The position numbers were made by a program, and so were the translations under genes. The notes under the pieces were generated by a model. It did not search any database. It was not told the origin of the DNA and worked only from the letters and a program-made list of their open reading frames with translations. Shown one piece after another: positions 15,818-24,350 of a DNA stretch of 64,000 nucleotides (position 1 is the stretch's first letter; each line of letters begins with the position of its first letter). Source of the DNA: Sulfurovum lithotrophicum (GTDB lineage Bacteria > Campylobacterota > Campylobacteria > Campylobacterales > Sulfurovaceae); contig NZ_CP011308.1 of assembly GCF_000987835.1 (NCBI RefSeq), positions 2,153,892-2,217,891 of the forward strand, in the 5' to 3' direction.

Positions 15818-17923
15818 TTATACGATAAAGACCGTAGGGATGATGAGCGGATAGCGCTTTTTGCTGCGGATCACATGCTTACGCACTGCATTACGGATCT
15901 CGTTCTCAACATGGATATGGTCCTTCAGGCCTTCTCCTTTCATATTGAGAAGCATTGTTTCAAGCAGTAGTTCGATCTCTTTGGCGAATTTCTTGTCTTC
16001 TTTGTCAGGAACAAGGCCATGGGTATAAACCACCGGTTTACCAACCATTTTTCCGTTACTCTGTGCAATCTGCGCCACAATGGTCACAATACCGTCTTCC
16101 GCCAGTTTCTGTCTGTCGAGCACTACATCGTTCTCGATCGTCATATTGTTCTGGTTGTCGATATAAGTCTTGCCTGACTTGACCGTTTTGACCTTCTTGA
16201 GGTACTTTGGTGTGATCTCGACCTGGTCACCATCACTCATGAGAAGGATATTTCTCTCATCCACACCACAGCTTACCGCAGTTTTCGCATGCTTTGCAAT
16301 GTGATTGTACTCACCGTGTACCGGGAGGAAAAACTTTGGCTGTACCAGTCTAAGAATAAGTTTCTGCTCCTCCTGTGCTGCATGTCCGGAGACATGGATA
16401 TCGGAAAATTCTCTGTAACGTACCGTCACACCTGCTTTGACCAGCAGGTTCATCAGTTTGGAAACGGAAGCTTCGTTCCCCGGAATAGCCGAAGCGGAGA
16501 TGATGACGGTATCGGACGGCTTGAGCTTGATATGTCTGTGTTCATCGGTCGCCATACGATTCAATGCCGCCATGGTCTCCCCCTGAGAACCTGTAGTAAC
16601 GATGAGGACTTCATGGTCTGCATATTTTGGTACTTCATGTACCTCGATGAAATGTTTATCCTCAATATCTACAAAGCCGAGTGCACGGTTGGTTTCGACA
16701 TTTCGCTCCATGGATCGCCCGATCACACAGATCTTTCTTCCGTGCTTCACCCCACGTTCCATCGCCTGGAAGATACGGTGGACATTCGAGGAGAAAGTCG
16801 ACATGATGACCCGTCCTTTGGCCATTTCGAAGAGTGAATCGAAGGTTTTACCGACCACTGTCTCACTTTTGGTGAATCCGGGGTTGTGTGAGTTGGTGGA
16901 GTCCGAGAAGAGGCAGAGTACCCCTTTGGAACCATAGTAGGCATAACGCTGAAGGTCCATTGTATAGCCGTCCACAGGCGTATGGTCTACTTTGAAGTCA
17001 GCCGTGTGTATCAAAGTACCTGCCGGTGTTTCTATTGCCAGAGAACAGGCATCGATGATTGAGTGTGTATTATGCATCCACTCGATCTTCATATCACCGA
17101 TAGTATACTGTTTTCTCTTGGTCACAAAATTGAAGTATTTCGCATCTGCTTTGAGCCCATGTTCATTGAACTTGTTCTCGATCATCGCCAAAGCCAGTGG
17201 TGTACCGTACACTGGGAACTTTAACTCTTTAAAGAGGTAGGGCATTGCACCGATGTGGTCTTCGTGCCCGTGCGTGATCACGATCGCTTTGATCTTGTCT
17301 TTGATCGCATGCAGATAGGAGAAATCCGGTACCAGGATGTCTACCCCGTGCATTGTCTCATCTGGGAAACTCATGCCCACATCAATGACGATCGCAGTAC
17401 TTTCCGTTTCAAGTACCGCCATATTCCCGCCGATCTCGCCAAGTCCTCCAAGCGGTGTAAAACGTACCTTTCCCTTGGAATTGATGTCGATCTGCTTCCA
17501 TGGTGCCATTCTGGCTTCCTGGACACGTCTGTTCTCTTCCATGGAAGCACGCATCGCATCATTTACTGTCGTGACATTCTTGCGTTTGTTTCTGTTCTTG
17601 TTCTGATTGCTGTTTTTATTCTGACCGTTATTGGGTTTTCTGTTTTGATTATTCTTTTGATTCGGGTTTGGTCTTCTGTTCTGGTTGTTTCCCTGGCCTT
17701 CAGAAGCATTCTGCTGTCTGTTCGGATTTGGTTTACGGTTTTGGTTGGGCTTTCTGTTGGGATTGTTACCCTGTCTATTTTCGCCCTGGCTGCTCTCTGT
17801 TCTGTTCTGTCTGTGGGGGTTGGGTCTTCTATTGCGCTGAGGTTTGTTTTCCTGCGCTTTATTGTCCCCTGTTTTTGGCCCTTGATTTTGAGAGTTTTCG
17901 CTGTTTGTTTTGTTGTTTTCCAT
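15818..17923 (-). CDS. rnj: ribonuclease J
   Basis: 701 residues. Residues 1-115 are a low-complexity Asn/Arg/Pro/Gln-rich extension, as in the Helicobacter enzyme where it is longer than in Bacillus. The metallo-beta-lactamase/beta-CASP core follows, with HGHEDH (218-223) as the metal-binding motif, GRSMERNVETNRALGF and the C-terminal GHAAQEEQKLILRLVQPKFFLPVHGEY. RNase J is the 5'-3' exo- and endoribonuclease of mRNA decay in these bacteria. The start at 17923 (AAAGGAT site) lies inside the end of ksgA, a 65-base overlap that couples the two. Confidence 0.95.
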   Translation of the reverse strand: MENNKTNSENSQNQGPKTGDNKAQENKPQRNRRPNPHRQNRTESSQGENRQGNNPNRKPNQNRKPNPNRQQNASEGQGNNQNRRPNPNQKNNQNRKPNNGQNKNSNQNKNRNKRKNVTTVNDAMRASMEENRRVQEARMAPWKQIDINSKGKVRFTPLGGLGEIGGNMAVLETESTAIVIDVGMSFPDETMHGVDILVPDFSYLHAIKDKIKAIVITHGHEDHIGAMPYLFKELKFPVYGTPLALAMIENKFNEHGLKADAKYFNFVTKRKQYTIGDMKIEWMHNTHSIIDACSLAIETPAGTLIHTADFKVDHTPVDGYTMDLQRYAYYGSKGVLCLFSDSTNSHNPGFTKSETVVGKTFDSLFEMAKGRVIMSTFSSNVHRIFQAMERGVKHGRKICVIGRSMERNVETNRALGFVDIEDKHFIEVHEVPKYADHEVLIVTTGSQGETMAALNRMATDEHRHIKLKPSDTVIISASAIPGNEASVSKLMNLLVKAGVTVRYREFSDIHVSGHAAQEEQKLILRLVQPKFFLPVHGEYNHIAKHAKTAVSCGVDERNILLMSDGDQVEITPKYLKKVKTVKSGKTYIDNQNNMTIENDVVLDRQKLAEDGIVTIVAQIAQSNGKMVGKPVVYTHGLVPDKEDKKFAKEIELLLETMLLNMKGEGLKDHIHVENEIRNAVRKHVIRSKKRYPLIIPTVFIV

Positions 17924-18716
17924 CTAAATTATCCTTTAATTCATTGTATAAGTGATGATAAATAGATGTCCCAGCTTCATGAGGCCGCATCGTGGAAGGA
18001 AGTTCCAGTTCTGCGAAAGTCTTTTCTACCAAATCTTTGGGAAAAGCCGTCATAAGATTTTTGGAAAGTTTTTTTCGCGGCTGCGAAAAAGCGATCTTCA
18101 AGAACGCTTCAAACTTCTCATCATCAAATGACCGGTTCTTCTCAATTAAAAGCACGGCGGAAGTGACGTTCGGGGGAGGGACGAATGCTTCGCGCTCAAC
18201 CTCGAAACAGAGTGTCGCCTTCCCTACGGTCGAGGCCAGTACCGAGAGAGCGGAAAACGCCTTCTCGCCTGCCTCTGCCGCAAATTTTACGGCAACTTCC
18301 TTCTGAACCATGACCAGTACGGACCGGCAGTGTTCATCCTTGAATGCTTTTAAGATGATATTGGTCGCGATATAATAGGGCAGGTTGGCTACCAGATGAT
18401 AAGGCTCATCCAGTAAACTTCCCGACTCCCAACGCTCAAGCACATCCCCGCAGCGCAGTTCGAAGCTCCCGTTGTGGATAGGCTCCTCGAATTCCGACGT
18501 AAGATGCTCGCATAATCTTTTATCAACCTCAAATGCTGTGACATTTCGAGCTTTTACAAGCTCTTTGGTTAAATCACCTAAGCCAGGCCCGATCTCTGCG
18601 ACCCGAAGGCAGTCATTGGGCATCGCTTGGATGATTTGCTGAAGGTAATAATCACTTTTCAGAAAATTCTGGCCAAACTTTTTACTTGCAAATTCGGCTA
18701 AATTTTCAATAATCAT
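17859..18716 (-). CDS. rsmA: 16S rRNA (adenine(1518)-N6/adenine(1519)-N6) dimethyltransferase
   Basis: 285 residues (KsgA). Motifs: FGQNFLKSDYYLQQI at the N-terminus, SAM motif I VAEIGPGLGDLTKEL, and the catalytic NLPYYIATNI, followed by the helical C-terminal domain. It dimethylates two adenines in 16S helix 45. The basic tail KQQNKQRKLSKSRAKNRGQ is encoded by the stretch that also encodes the rnj N-terminus in another frame. First gene of the minus-strand operon; divergent from hisF across 93 bases. Confidence 0.95.
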   Translation of the reverse strand: MIIENLAEFASKKFGQNFLKSDYYLQQIIQAMPNDCLRVAEIGPGLGDLTKELVKARNVTAFEVDKRLCEHLTSEFEEPIHNGSFELRCGDVLERWESGSLLDEPYHLVANLPYYIATNIILKAFKDEHCRSVLVMVQKEVAVKFAAEAGEKAFSALSVLASTVGKATLCFEVEREAFVPPPNVTSAVLLIEKNRSFDDEKFEAFLKIAFSQPRKKLSKNLMTAFPKDLVEKTFAELELPSTMRPHEAGTSIYHHLYNELKDNLDGKQQNKQRKLSKSRAKNRGQ

Positions 18717-18769
18717 ACTATAATATACCTTTATACCTGATGCTAATCCCCTATTTGGGATAATTTTTG

Positions 18770-18775
18770 TATAAT
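18770..18775 (+). promoter_or_regulatory. -10 box upstream of hisF
   Basis: TATAAT 34 bases before the hisF ATG, preceded by T-rich sequence, in the ksgA/hisF divergent gap. Confidence 0.5.
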
Positions 18776-18809
18776 TCTACCATAAAAATACAGTAATATT
18801 AGGTAATAG

Positions 18810-19574
18810 ATGGATTATTTCGCAAAAAGAATCATCCCATGTCTCGATGTCAATAAAGGAAGGGTGGTCAAAGGTGTCAATTTTGTAGGCCTGCGCGATG
18901 CAGGCGACCCAGTGGAAGTGGCCAAACGCTATAACGAAGAGGGGGCTGACGAGATCACCTTTCTCGATATCGGCGCCAGCCATGAAAGGCGTGACACCAT
19001 TGTCGATGTCGTAAAGAAAGTGGCACAGGAAGTGTTCATCCCCTTGACCGTAGGCGGAGGGATCCGCGAACTTCCCGATATCTACAACCTTCTCAATGTC
19101 GGCTGTGACAAGGTCAGCATCAATTCGGCAGCCATCAAACGTCCCGAATTCATCGAGGAAGGTGCCAAACGTTTCGGTTCACAGTGTATCGTCGTAGCTA
19201 TCGATGCCAAGAGAGTCGGAAACGGCAAATGGCATATCTTTACGCATGGCGGAAGAAATGACACCGGCATCGATGCCCTGCAGTGGGCCAGAGAGGCGTA
19301 TGAGAGAGGTGCCGGTGAATTGCTCGTCACTTCCATGGATGCGGACGGCACCAAAGCAGGGTTCGACAACGAGCTCAACAGGAAGATCGGGGAACTGGTC
19401 AACATTCCTGTCATCGCGAGCGGCGGTGCGGGAACCATGCAGCATATCGAGGAGGCATTTACCCTGGGGAATGCCGATGCAGCACTTGCCGCTTCGATCT
19501 TTCACTTCAGAGAGATAGACATCATGGAACTCAAACACTATCTCAAAACAAAAAATATACCGGTAAGGATATAA
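18810..19574 (+). CDS. hisF: imidazole glycerol phosphate synthase subunit HisF
   Basis: 254 residues, full length. (beta/alpha)8 cyclase: [19 protein letters not shown] at the N-terminus with catalytic Asp13, phosphate loops GGGIRE and SGGAGTM, and the second catalytic Asp in [12 protein letters not shown]. With HisH it converts PRFAR plus ammonia to imidazole glycerol phosphate and AICAR. No other his gene is in the window. One base separates it from the nucleosidase-like gene, so they form an operon with rlmN. Confidence 0.97.
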   Translation: MDYFAKRIIPCLDVNKGRVVKGVNFVGLRDAGDPVEVAKRYNEEGADEITFLDIGASHERRDTIVDVVKKVAQEVFIPLTVGGGIRELPDIYNLLNVGCDKVSINSAAIKRPEFIEEGAKRFGSQCIVVAIDAKRVGNGKWHIFTHGGRNDTGIDALQWAREAYERGAGELLVTSMDADGTKAGFDNELNRKIGELVNIPVIASGGAGTMQHIEEAFTLGNADAALAASIFHFREIDIMELKHYLKTKNIPVRI

Positions 19575-19575
19575 G

Positions 19576-20106
19576 ATGATCATTTGTGCAGGAAAAAGCG
19601 AACAGTTCGATTTCGCAATGCCCGTAGGGGTGGGAATGATGGAGGTCGCGATCAACCTCACCCGACTCTGCGAAGCCAAAAAACCGGACTATATCCTATT
19701 TGTAGGTACAGCGGGTTCCTACGGGGAGAAGAAGATCTTCGACATCATCGAGTCCAAGACCGCAGCCAACATAGAGAACAGTTTCTTTACAGGCGGTTCA
19801 TACAGCCCGCTTGACAATGTTGTTACAAGTGTTATGGATGTTTCACGTGAAACAATCGTGAACTCCTCAAATTACATCACCACAGACAAGAAGATGGGTC
19901 CCTACTATACAGCGCAAAACGTGCATATCGAGAATATGGAGTTCTTTGCCGTGATGAAAGTCGCCCAGTTCTACAAGATCTCCGCCGGAGGTATCTTCTG
20001 TGTAACGAATTACTGTGATGAAAATGCGCATGAGGATTTTGAAAAGAACCAGAAAGAAGCAATGAAGCGTCTGGATGTTTATGTGAAAGAGCGGGCACAG
20101 AAATAG
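19576..20106 (+). CDS. phosphorylase/nucleosidase superfamily protein
   Basis: 176 residues, shorter than the usual 230 of MTA/SAH nucleosidase or futalosine hydrolase. The fold is recognisable from PVGVGMMEVAINLTRL, FVGTAGSYGEKKIFDI, the E-N-M-E segment (IENMEFFAVMKVA) that binds ribose, and FCVTNYCDENAHEDF at the place of the base-binding Asp. The substrate is not predictable. It is placed between hisF and rlmN, as in Campylobacter. The gene contains a perfect parS site (19839-19854), whose translation is VSRET. Confidence 0.75.
   Translation: MIICAGKSEQFDFAMPVGVGMMEVAINLTRLCEAKKPDYILFVGTAGSYGEKKIFDIIESKTAANIENSFFTGGSYSPLDNVVTSVMDVSRETIVNSSNYITTDKKMGPYYTAQNVHIENMEFFAVMKVAQFYKISAGGIFCVTNYCDENAHEDFEKNQKEAMKRLDVYVKERAQK
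19839..19854. promoter_or_regulatory. parS centromere site (perfect)
   Basis: TGTTTCACGTGAAACA, a perfect 16-bp palindrome identical to the ParB/Spo0J-binding consensus, inside the nucleosidase-like gene. Confidence 0.9.
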
Positions 20107-21180
20107 ATGAACAAAAAAATCATACAGGATCTCACCAAAGAAGAACTTGCAGAAAAGATCAAGCCTGCTTTCCGCTCCAAACAAATCTATGACTGGATCT
20201 ACCACAAATACGCTACCTCCTTTGAGGAGATGAAGAATCTTCCCAAAGCGATGAGGGAAGAACTCGATGCAGAATACACGCTTGCACCCCTTAAAACAGT
20301 GACGGTACAGGACAGTATGGACGGCAGCCGGAAGTATCTCTTTGAACTCCATGACGGACATACGGTCGAAGCCGTACTTCTCCTGATGCGTGACAAAGAG
20401 TATCATGAAGATGGCTCTGTAAAGCACCAGGAGCGCTATACAGTGTGTATCTCCTCCCAGGTAGGGTGCAAGGTAGGGTGTGCCTTCTGTTTGACTGCAA
20501 AGGGCGGTTTTATGCGAAATCTGACTGCCGGTGAAATCGTCGAACAGCTCCGTATGATCAAAAAGGACAATGACATCGCTGCCAACCGTCGTGTCAACAT
20601 CGTCTTTATGGGAATGGGCGAGCCTCTTGACAACCTCGAAGCCGTAGCAAAGTCTGTCAAGATATTCGCTGAAGAGGAAGGTATGGCCATTGCACCACAC
20701 AGGCAAACCATCTCAACCTCTGGCCTCTCGTCAAAGATCGAGAAGCTTGGGAAAATGGAGCTTGGCATCAACCTGGCCATCTCCCTGCATGCTGTTGATG
20801 ATGAACTGCGTCAACAGCTCATGCCTATCAACAAAGCCTACAATATCGAGTCGATCATTACCGCGGTAAAAAATTTCCCTGTCAACGACAGAAAGCGTGT
20901 GATGTTCGAGTATCTTGTCATCAAGGATGTCAATGACGATATCTCGGCAGCAAAGAAACTGCTCTCCCTGCTTGACGGCATCAAAGCCAAGGTCAACCTG
21001 ATCTACTTCAATCCTTACGGGGGTACGGAATTCAAACGGCCTTCTGAAGCGGATATGAAAAAGTTTCAGGAGTATTTAACCAAAAGAGGACTACATTGCA
21101 CCATCCGTGAGTCCAAGGGGCTTGATATTTCAGCCGCCTGCGGACAACTGCGGGAACAAGAACTCGAAGGAGAAATATAG
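20107..21180 (+). CDS. rlmN: dual-specificity 23S rRNA/tRNA adenine-C2 methyltransferase RlmN
   Basis: 357 residues. Radical-SAM cluster motif C121-x3-C125-x2-C128, catalytic cysteines at 114 (YTVCIS) and 345 (ISAACGQL), and the family strings MGMGEPLDN and [10 protein letters not shown]. The enzyme makes m2A2503 in 23S rRNA and m2A37 in some tRNAs. It starts immediately after the stop of the previous gene; the small membrane protein starts immediately after its own stop. Minor note: RlmN lengths of 350-390 are usual. Confidence 0.97.
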   Translation: MNKKIIQDLTKEELAEKIKPAFRSKQIYDWIYHKYATSFEEMKNLPKAMREELDAEYTLAPLKTVTVQDSMDGSRKYLFELHDGHTVEAVLLLMRDKEYHEDGSVKHQERYTVCISSQVGCKVGCAFCLTAKGGFMRNLTAGEIVEQLRMIKKDNDIAANRRVNIVFMGMGEPLDNLEAVAKSVKIFAEEEGMAIAPHRQTISTSGLSSKIEKLGKMELGINLAISLHAVDDELRQQLMPINKAYNIESIITAVKNFPVNDRKRVMFEYLVIKDVNDDISAAKKLLSLLDGIKAKVNLIYFNPYGGTEFKRPSEADMKKFQEYLTKRGLHCTIRESKGLDISAACGQLREQELEGEI

Positions 21181-21276
21181 ATGCCTGATGTACAGATAGC
21201 ATTATTGGTTTTTATCGTTTTGGTTGTGGGTGTCGGCGGAGGATGGTTCATTTATGAAGCAAACAGGGATGAGTAG
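21181..21276 (+). CDS. small single-span membrane protein downstream of rlmN
   Basis: 31 residues: MPDVQIALLVFIVLVVGVGG, then WFIYEANRDE. One membrane helix with a charged C-terminus. The ATG directly abuts the rlmN stop (TAG-ATG), so reinitiation would be expected. A small hydrophobic protein follows rlmN in Campylobacter as well, by recollection, which favours a real gene. Too short for most gene finders. Function unknown. Confidence 0.6.
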   Translation: MPDVQIALLVFIVLVVGVGGGWFIYEANRDE

Positions 21277-21281
21277 GTTAT

Positions 21282-21297
21282 TGTTTCCTGTGAAACA
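21282..21297. promoter_or_regulatory. degenerate parS-like site
   Basis: TGTTTCCTGTGAAACA differs from parS at the two central bases only; it lies 6 bases after the small membrane protein gene and between two perfect sites. Binding is uncertain. Confidence 0.4.
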
Positions 21298-21370
21298 AAA
21301 GCATAACATCTGAAATCACCTCCACAAGAGTTATCGTGACTTTTACTTTATTCAAATTTCTTCTCCCTGC

Positions 21371-21627
21371 TTTTTTTAGAAAAAAGTAGACAAAAAAGCG
21401 TCACCTCGCAAGTGTACCACGATGTTCCCGGCGCGTTGCTACGCAATCTGCGTGCCTCCACATCGATACACCCGGTGCTCAGTGACAAAAGAAGCATATT
21501 TACTCAACAATTTCATATTCGGCGATAGCCTATCTATTAATACAATACATTGTCGTGTCGAACGACCTTGAAAGCGAAGCGATTCGAGAGACACGACGCT
21601 TTTTTGCTTCGTTTTTTCTAAAAAAAT
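21371..21627. repeat. 257-bp intergenic inverted-repeat element
   Basis: Arms 21371-21402 and 21596-21627 are inverted copies over 32 bases with few mismatches (both contain TTTTTTTAGAAAAAA and AAAAAAGCGTC). The interior has no long reading frame and several short palindromes (for example CGATGT/ACATCG). It occupies most of the 490-base gap 21277-21766 between the small protein and the pseudouridine synthase gene. It could be a non-autonomous transposable relic or a structured RNA; nothing decides. Confidence 0.5.
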
Positions 21628-21732
21628 GAAGAGAGTAGCACGCCTCGAGAATAACTTGGAGGCAACTTTACAAACAAACACAAATTAGCTTTACCTTTTA
21701 GAAAATTTTGATCGTATGAAAATTGTTTTAGC

Positions 21733-21754
21733 GGTGCGTGTTTACGTACCCTAC
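21733..21754 (-). repeat. single REP-like unit (GTAG family)
   Basis: On the minus strand GTAG then GGTACGTAAACACGCACC, the same hairpin as the pair at 5606-5702. It lies 13 bases beyond the stop of the pseudouridine synthase gene. Confidence 0.6.
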
Positions 21755-21766
21755 AGAGAAAATGAT

Positions 21767-22696
21767 TTACTTCTTGTTGAAGGTACGTTCATCTTTCGGA
21801 CAGATAAGGTCATACATCTGTCCAAAATCACTCTTACTTTTTATATGAAACCTATTCCCATAAGTGAAAGAAAGCGTATGTGCATGCAGCATCAGACGTC
21901 GTGCTCCCGTCTCAAGGAAGCGTTCTTCCTCACTGATCTCATCTTCGAGATATCGGTTGGCAGTATCGAATGTCGTACCATAGATCGGGTCACCGAGAAT
22001 AGGATGTTTCACGTGAAACAAATGTACCCTTATCTGGTGTGTTCGTCCTGTCTGGGGGTAGCAGGCAACCAATGTGGCGTCAAGTGTTTCATTGTATCGA
22101 AGCGGTACAAAGTCTGTGTGTGATACCTTACCCGCATCAGAGATAAAAACTTTATGCTTGACTCGACTGTAGTCATTGTTGATCTTGATCTTTTCCGAGA
22201 CAGAAAAAGGTTCGTTTAGCCTGCCATCCACCCAGGCGAGATAGCTCTTTTTGATCGTTTTGGCTTCAAAGGAATTCTTCAAGTGTGCCTCTGCCTTTTT
22301 ATGCTTACTGGCGAGCAGCAACCCCGATGTTTCCATATCTATGCGGTGCGTCGCATTGGCATTGTCACCACTGATATGACGTATCTCGTCAAGCATGGAG
22401 TAGGGGGTTGACATGGTGTTGGGGTGCACCAGTACACCGGAAGGTTTTTCAAAGATCATAAAGTCCCTGTTAGAGAAAAGTGGACGTCTTCCCTGTGACG
22501 CCGCTTTGAAATAGACCACTTCTACTTCACCCTCTATGGACTGACCTGTATTGAAGATGGACTCACCATCTATCAGTAAGCGTCCTTTTGCCAATACCCG
22601 CTGTGCCTGCCCCTGTGTAAAGTTGAATTGCCGCATAATGAACAGAAAGGCAGGCATCTTATGTTTCACGTGAAACTTCTCTTTGACAAATGGCAT
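21767..22696 (-). CDS. RluA-family 23S rRNA pseudouridine synthase
   Basis: 309 residues with a short S4-like N-terminal domain (residues 18-70, FNFTQGQAQRVLAKGRLLIDG) and the RluA catalytic domain with Asp in THRIDMETSGLLLAS; later motifs are GRTHQIRVHLFHVKHPILGDPIYG. Which uridine is modified (RluC/RluD type) cannot be told. Two parS sites lie in the gene, both translated as FHVKH. Start at 22696 after AAGGGTTAGAACAT. Divergent from purB. Confidence 0.92.
   Translation of the reverse strand: MPFVKEKFHVKHKMPAFLFIMRQFNFTQGQAQRVLAKGRLLIDGESIFNTGQSIEGEVEVVYFKAASQGRRPLFSNRDFMIFEKPSGVLVHPNTMSTPYSMLDEIRHISGDNANATHRIDMETSGLLLASKHKKAEAHLKNSFEAKTIKKSYLAWVDGRLNEPFSVSEKIKINNDYSRVKHKVFISDAGKVSHTDFVPLRYNETLDATLVACYPQTGRTHQIRVHLFHVKHPILGDPIYGTTFDTANRYLEDEISEEERFLETGARRLMLHAHTLSFTYGNRFHIKSKSDFGQMYDLICPKDERTFNKK
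22005..22020. promoter_or_regulatory. parS centromere site (perfect)
   Basis: TGTTTCACGTGAAACA inside the RluA-family gene, 2.2 kb from the first perfect copy. Confidence 0.9.
22662..22677. promoter_or_regulatory. parS centromere site (15 of 16)
   Basis: TGTTTCACGTGAAACT, one end base off the consensus, near the 5' end of the RluA-family gene. Confidence 0.8.
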
Positions 22697-22721
22697 ATGT
22701 TCTAACCCTTATGTAACTGCT

Positions 22722-22745
22722 ATTTTGGTAGAATAATACCAAAAT
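22722..22745. promoter_or_regulatory. operator-like palindrome in the rluA-family/purB gap
   Basis: ATTTTGGTA and TACCAAAAT, nine-base arms around GAATAA, in the 71-base divergent gap. It covers probable -10 boxes (TAGAAT) and could be a repressor site or a promoter pair. The ligand protein is unknown. Confidence 0.4.
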
Positions 22746-22767
22746 TTTACAGACATAAAGGTATGGC

Positions 22768-24099
22768 ATGGTAGAAAGATATTCACGAGAAGAGATGGCG
22801 AAGAACTGGACGATGCAGGCAAAGTATCAGGCATGGCTCGATGTAGAGCTTGCAGTGGTCAAAGCATGGAACAGGATAGGGCTTATCCCTGATGAGGATG
22901 CAGAGAAGATCGTAAAGAATGCAGGTTTTTCCGTAGAGCGTATCGATGAGATCGAAGCAGTCACCAAGCATGACCTTATTGCATTTACCACATCCGTTTC
23001 CGAAACACTGGGGGAAGAGAGCCGCTGGTTCCACTACGGCATGACAAGTTCCGATACTGTCGATACTGCCGTTGCTTTACAGATGGTACGTTCTCTCAGG
23101 ATCATCATCGAAGATGTGAAGATGATGATGGAGTCCATCAAGAAAAGAGCGATGGAGCACAAAATGACGCTGATGGTGGGAAGAAGCCACGGAATCCATG
23201 GTGAACCCATCACATTCGGTCTTGTTCTTGCCGTCTGGTATGACGAAATGGCAAGACATCTTGAGAACCTCGAACAGACCATGGAAGTGATCAGGGTAGG
23301 CCAGATCTCAGGTGCTATGGGTAACTTCGCACACGCCCCACTCGAGCTTGAAGAGTACGCCATGGAAGAGCTTGGGCTCAAACCTGCTCCGGTATCCAAC
23401 CAGGTCATCCAGAGAGACCGTTATGCTCGTCTGGCATCTGCCTTGGCACTTCTGGCCTCTTCCATTGAAAAATTCGCGGTACAGGTACGTCACTGGCAGC
23501 GTACAGAGGTTTATGAAGTGGAAGAATATTTTGCCAAAGGACAGAAGGGGTCTTCCGCTATGCCCCATAAAAGAAACCCGATCCTTACGGAGAACATCAC
23601 AGGGTTGGCACGTATCATCAGAGCCTATGCTGTACCAGCTATGGAAAATGTGGCACTTTGGCACGAGAGAGATATCTCCCACTCTTCCACGGAGCGTTTC
23701 TGGCTTCCAGATTCATTCATCACATCAGACTTCATGCTCCACCGTATGAACGGTGTGATCGCCAACATGAGCGTGATGCCGGAAAATATGATGAAGAACC
23801 TGAACCAGACCGGTGGACTTGTGTTTTCCCAGCGTGTGTTGCTCGAACTGCCTAAAGCGGGCGTAAGCCGCGAAGATGCCTACAAGATCGTGCAGCGCAA
23901 TGCCATGAAGGTATGGGAAGAGATCCAGCAGGGCAAACCGACCGTCAATGAAAAAGGAGAATCTCTCTACCTTCAGTACCTTCTTGCAGATGACGAGTTA
24001 CGCAAATCTCTCAGCGAAGAGCAGATCAGAGAATGTTTCAACTATGACTACTACACAAAAAATGTCGACAAAATCTTCGACAGAGTATTCAACAAGTAA
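22768..24099 (+). CDS. purB: adenylosuccinate lyase
   Basis: 443 residues. Contains the fumarase/aspartase superfamily signature GSSAMPHKRNP (about 258-268), the catalytic His segment SHGIHGEPITFG and TSSDTVDTA. PurB acts twice in purine synthesis: SAICAR to AICAR and adenylosuccinate to AMP, releasing fumarate. The protein is of the shorter, Bacillus/Campylobacter type. Single gene followed by a hairpin. Start at 22768; AAGGT is upstream. Confidence 0.96.
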   Translation: MVERYSREEMAKNWTMQAKYQAWLDVELAVVKAWNRIGLIPDEDAEKIVKNAGFSVERIDEIEAVTKHDLIAFTTSVSETLGEESRWFHYGMTSSDTVDTAVALQMVRSLRIIIEDVKMMMESIKKRAMEHKMTLMVGRSHGIHGEPITFGLVLAVWYDEMARHLENLEQTMEVIRVGQISGAMGNFAHAPLELEEYAMEELGLKPAPVSNQVIQRDRYARLASALALLASSIEKFAVQVRHWQRTEVYEVEEYFAKGQKGSSAMPHKRNPILTENITGLARIIRAYAVPAMENVALWHERDISHSSTERFWLPDSFITSDFMLHRMNGVIANMSVMPENMMKNLNQTGGLVFSQRVLLELPKAGVSREDAYKIVQRNAMKVWEEIQQGKPTVNEKGESLYLQYLLADDELRKSLSEEQIRECFNYDYYTKNVDKIFDRVFNK

Positions 24100-24111
24100 C
24101 ACGATACGCGG

Positions 24112-24131
24112 AGGGTGGGGAATCCCGCCCT
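24112..24131 (+). terminator. hairpin after purB
   Basis: AGGGTGGG-GAAT-CCCGCCCT, eight pairs with one wobble, 12 bases after the stop; no immediate T-run, but CTTTTT follows 12 bases on. Confidence 0.5.
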
Positions 24132-24350
24132 GCAAAATTACCTTTTTAATCATAATATTCCTTCAAAAAAATTTCTTATATTTTCACCAGTGCCCATCCA
24201 GACAAGCTTTCAGAAAGTATCACCTTTTCTTATAAAAATATTGGCTAAAAATGATACAGAAATTAACAAATCTGCAAGTATATTTTCTGTAAAATCATTT
24301 CAAGTTTTCGCTCGAAAATGAGCGTATTTTTTAACTATCGGGGAGTAACA

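Noticed and set aside
17255..17965. 236-codon plus-strand open frame, very hydrophobic
   Set aside because: It is antisense to rnj and its low-complexity 5' region; the hydrophobic appearance comes from the reverse complement of Asn/Arg codons. No ribosome site.
19867..20706. 279-codon minus-strand open frame
   Set aside because: Antisense to the nucleosidase-like gene and rlmN, both well supported by motifs; no homology visible.
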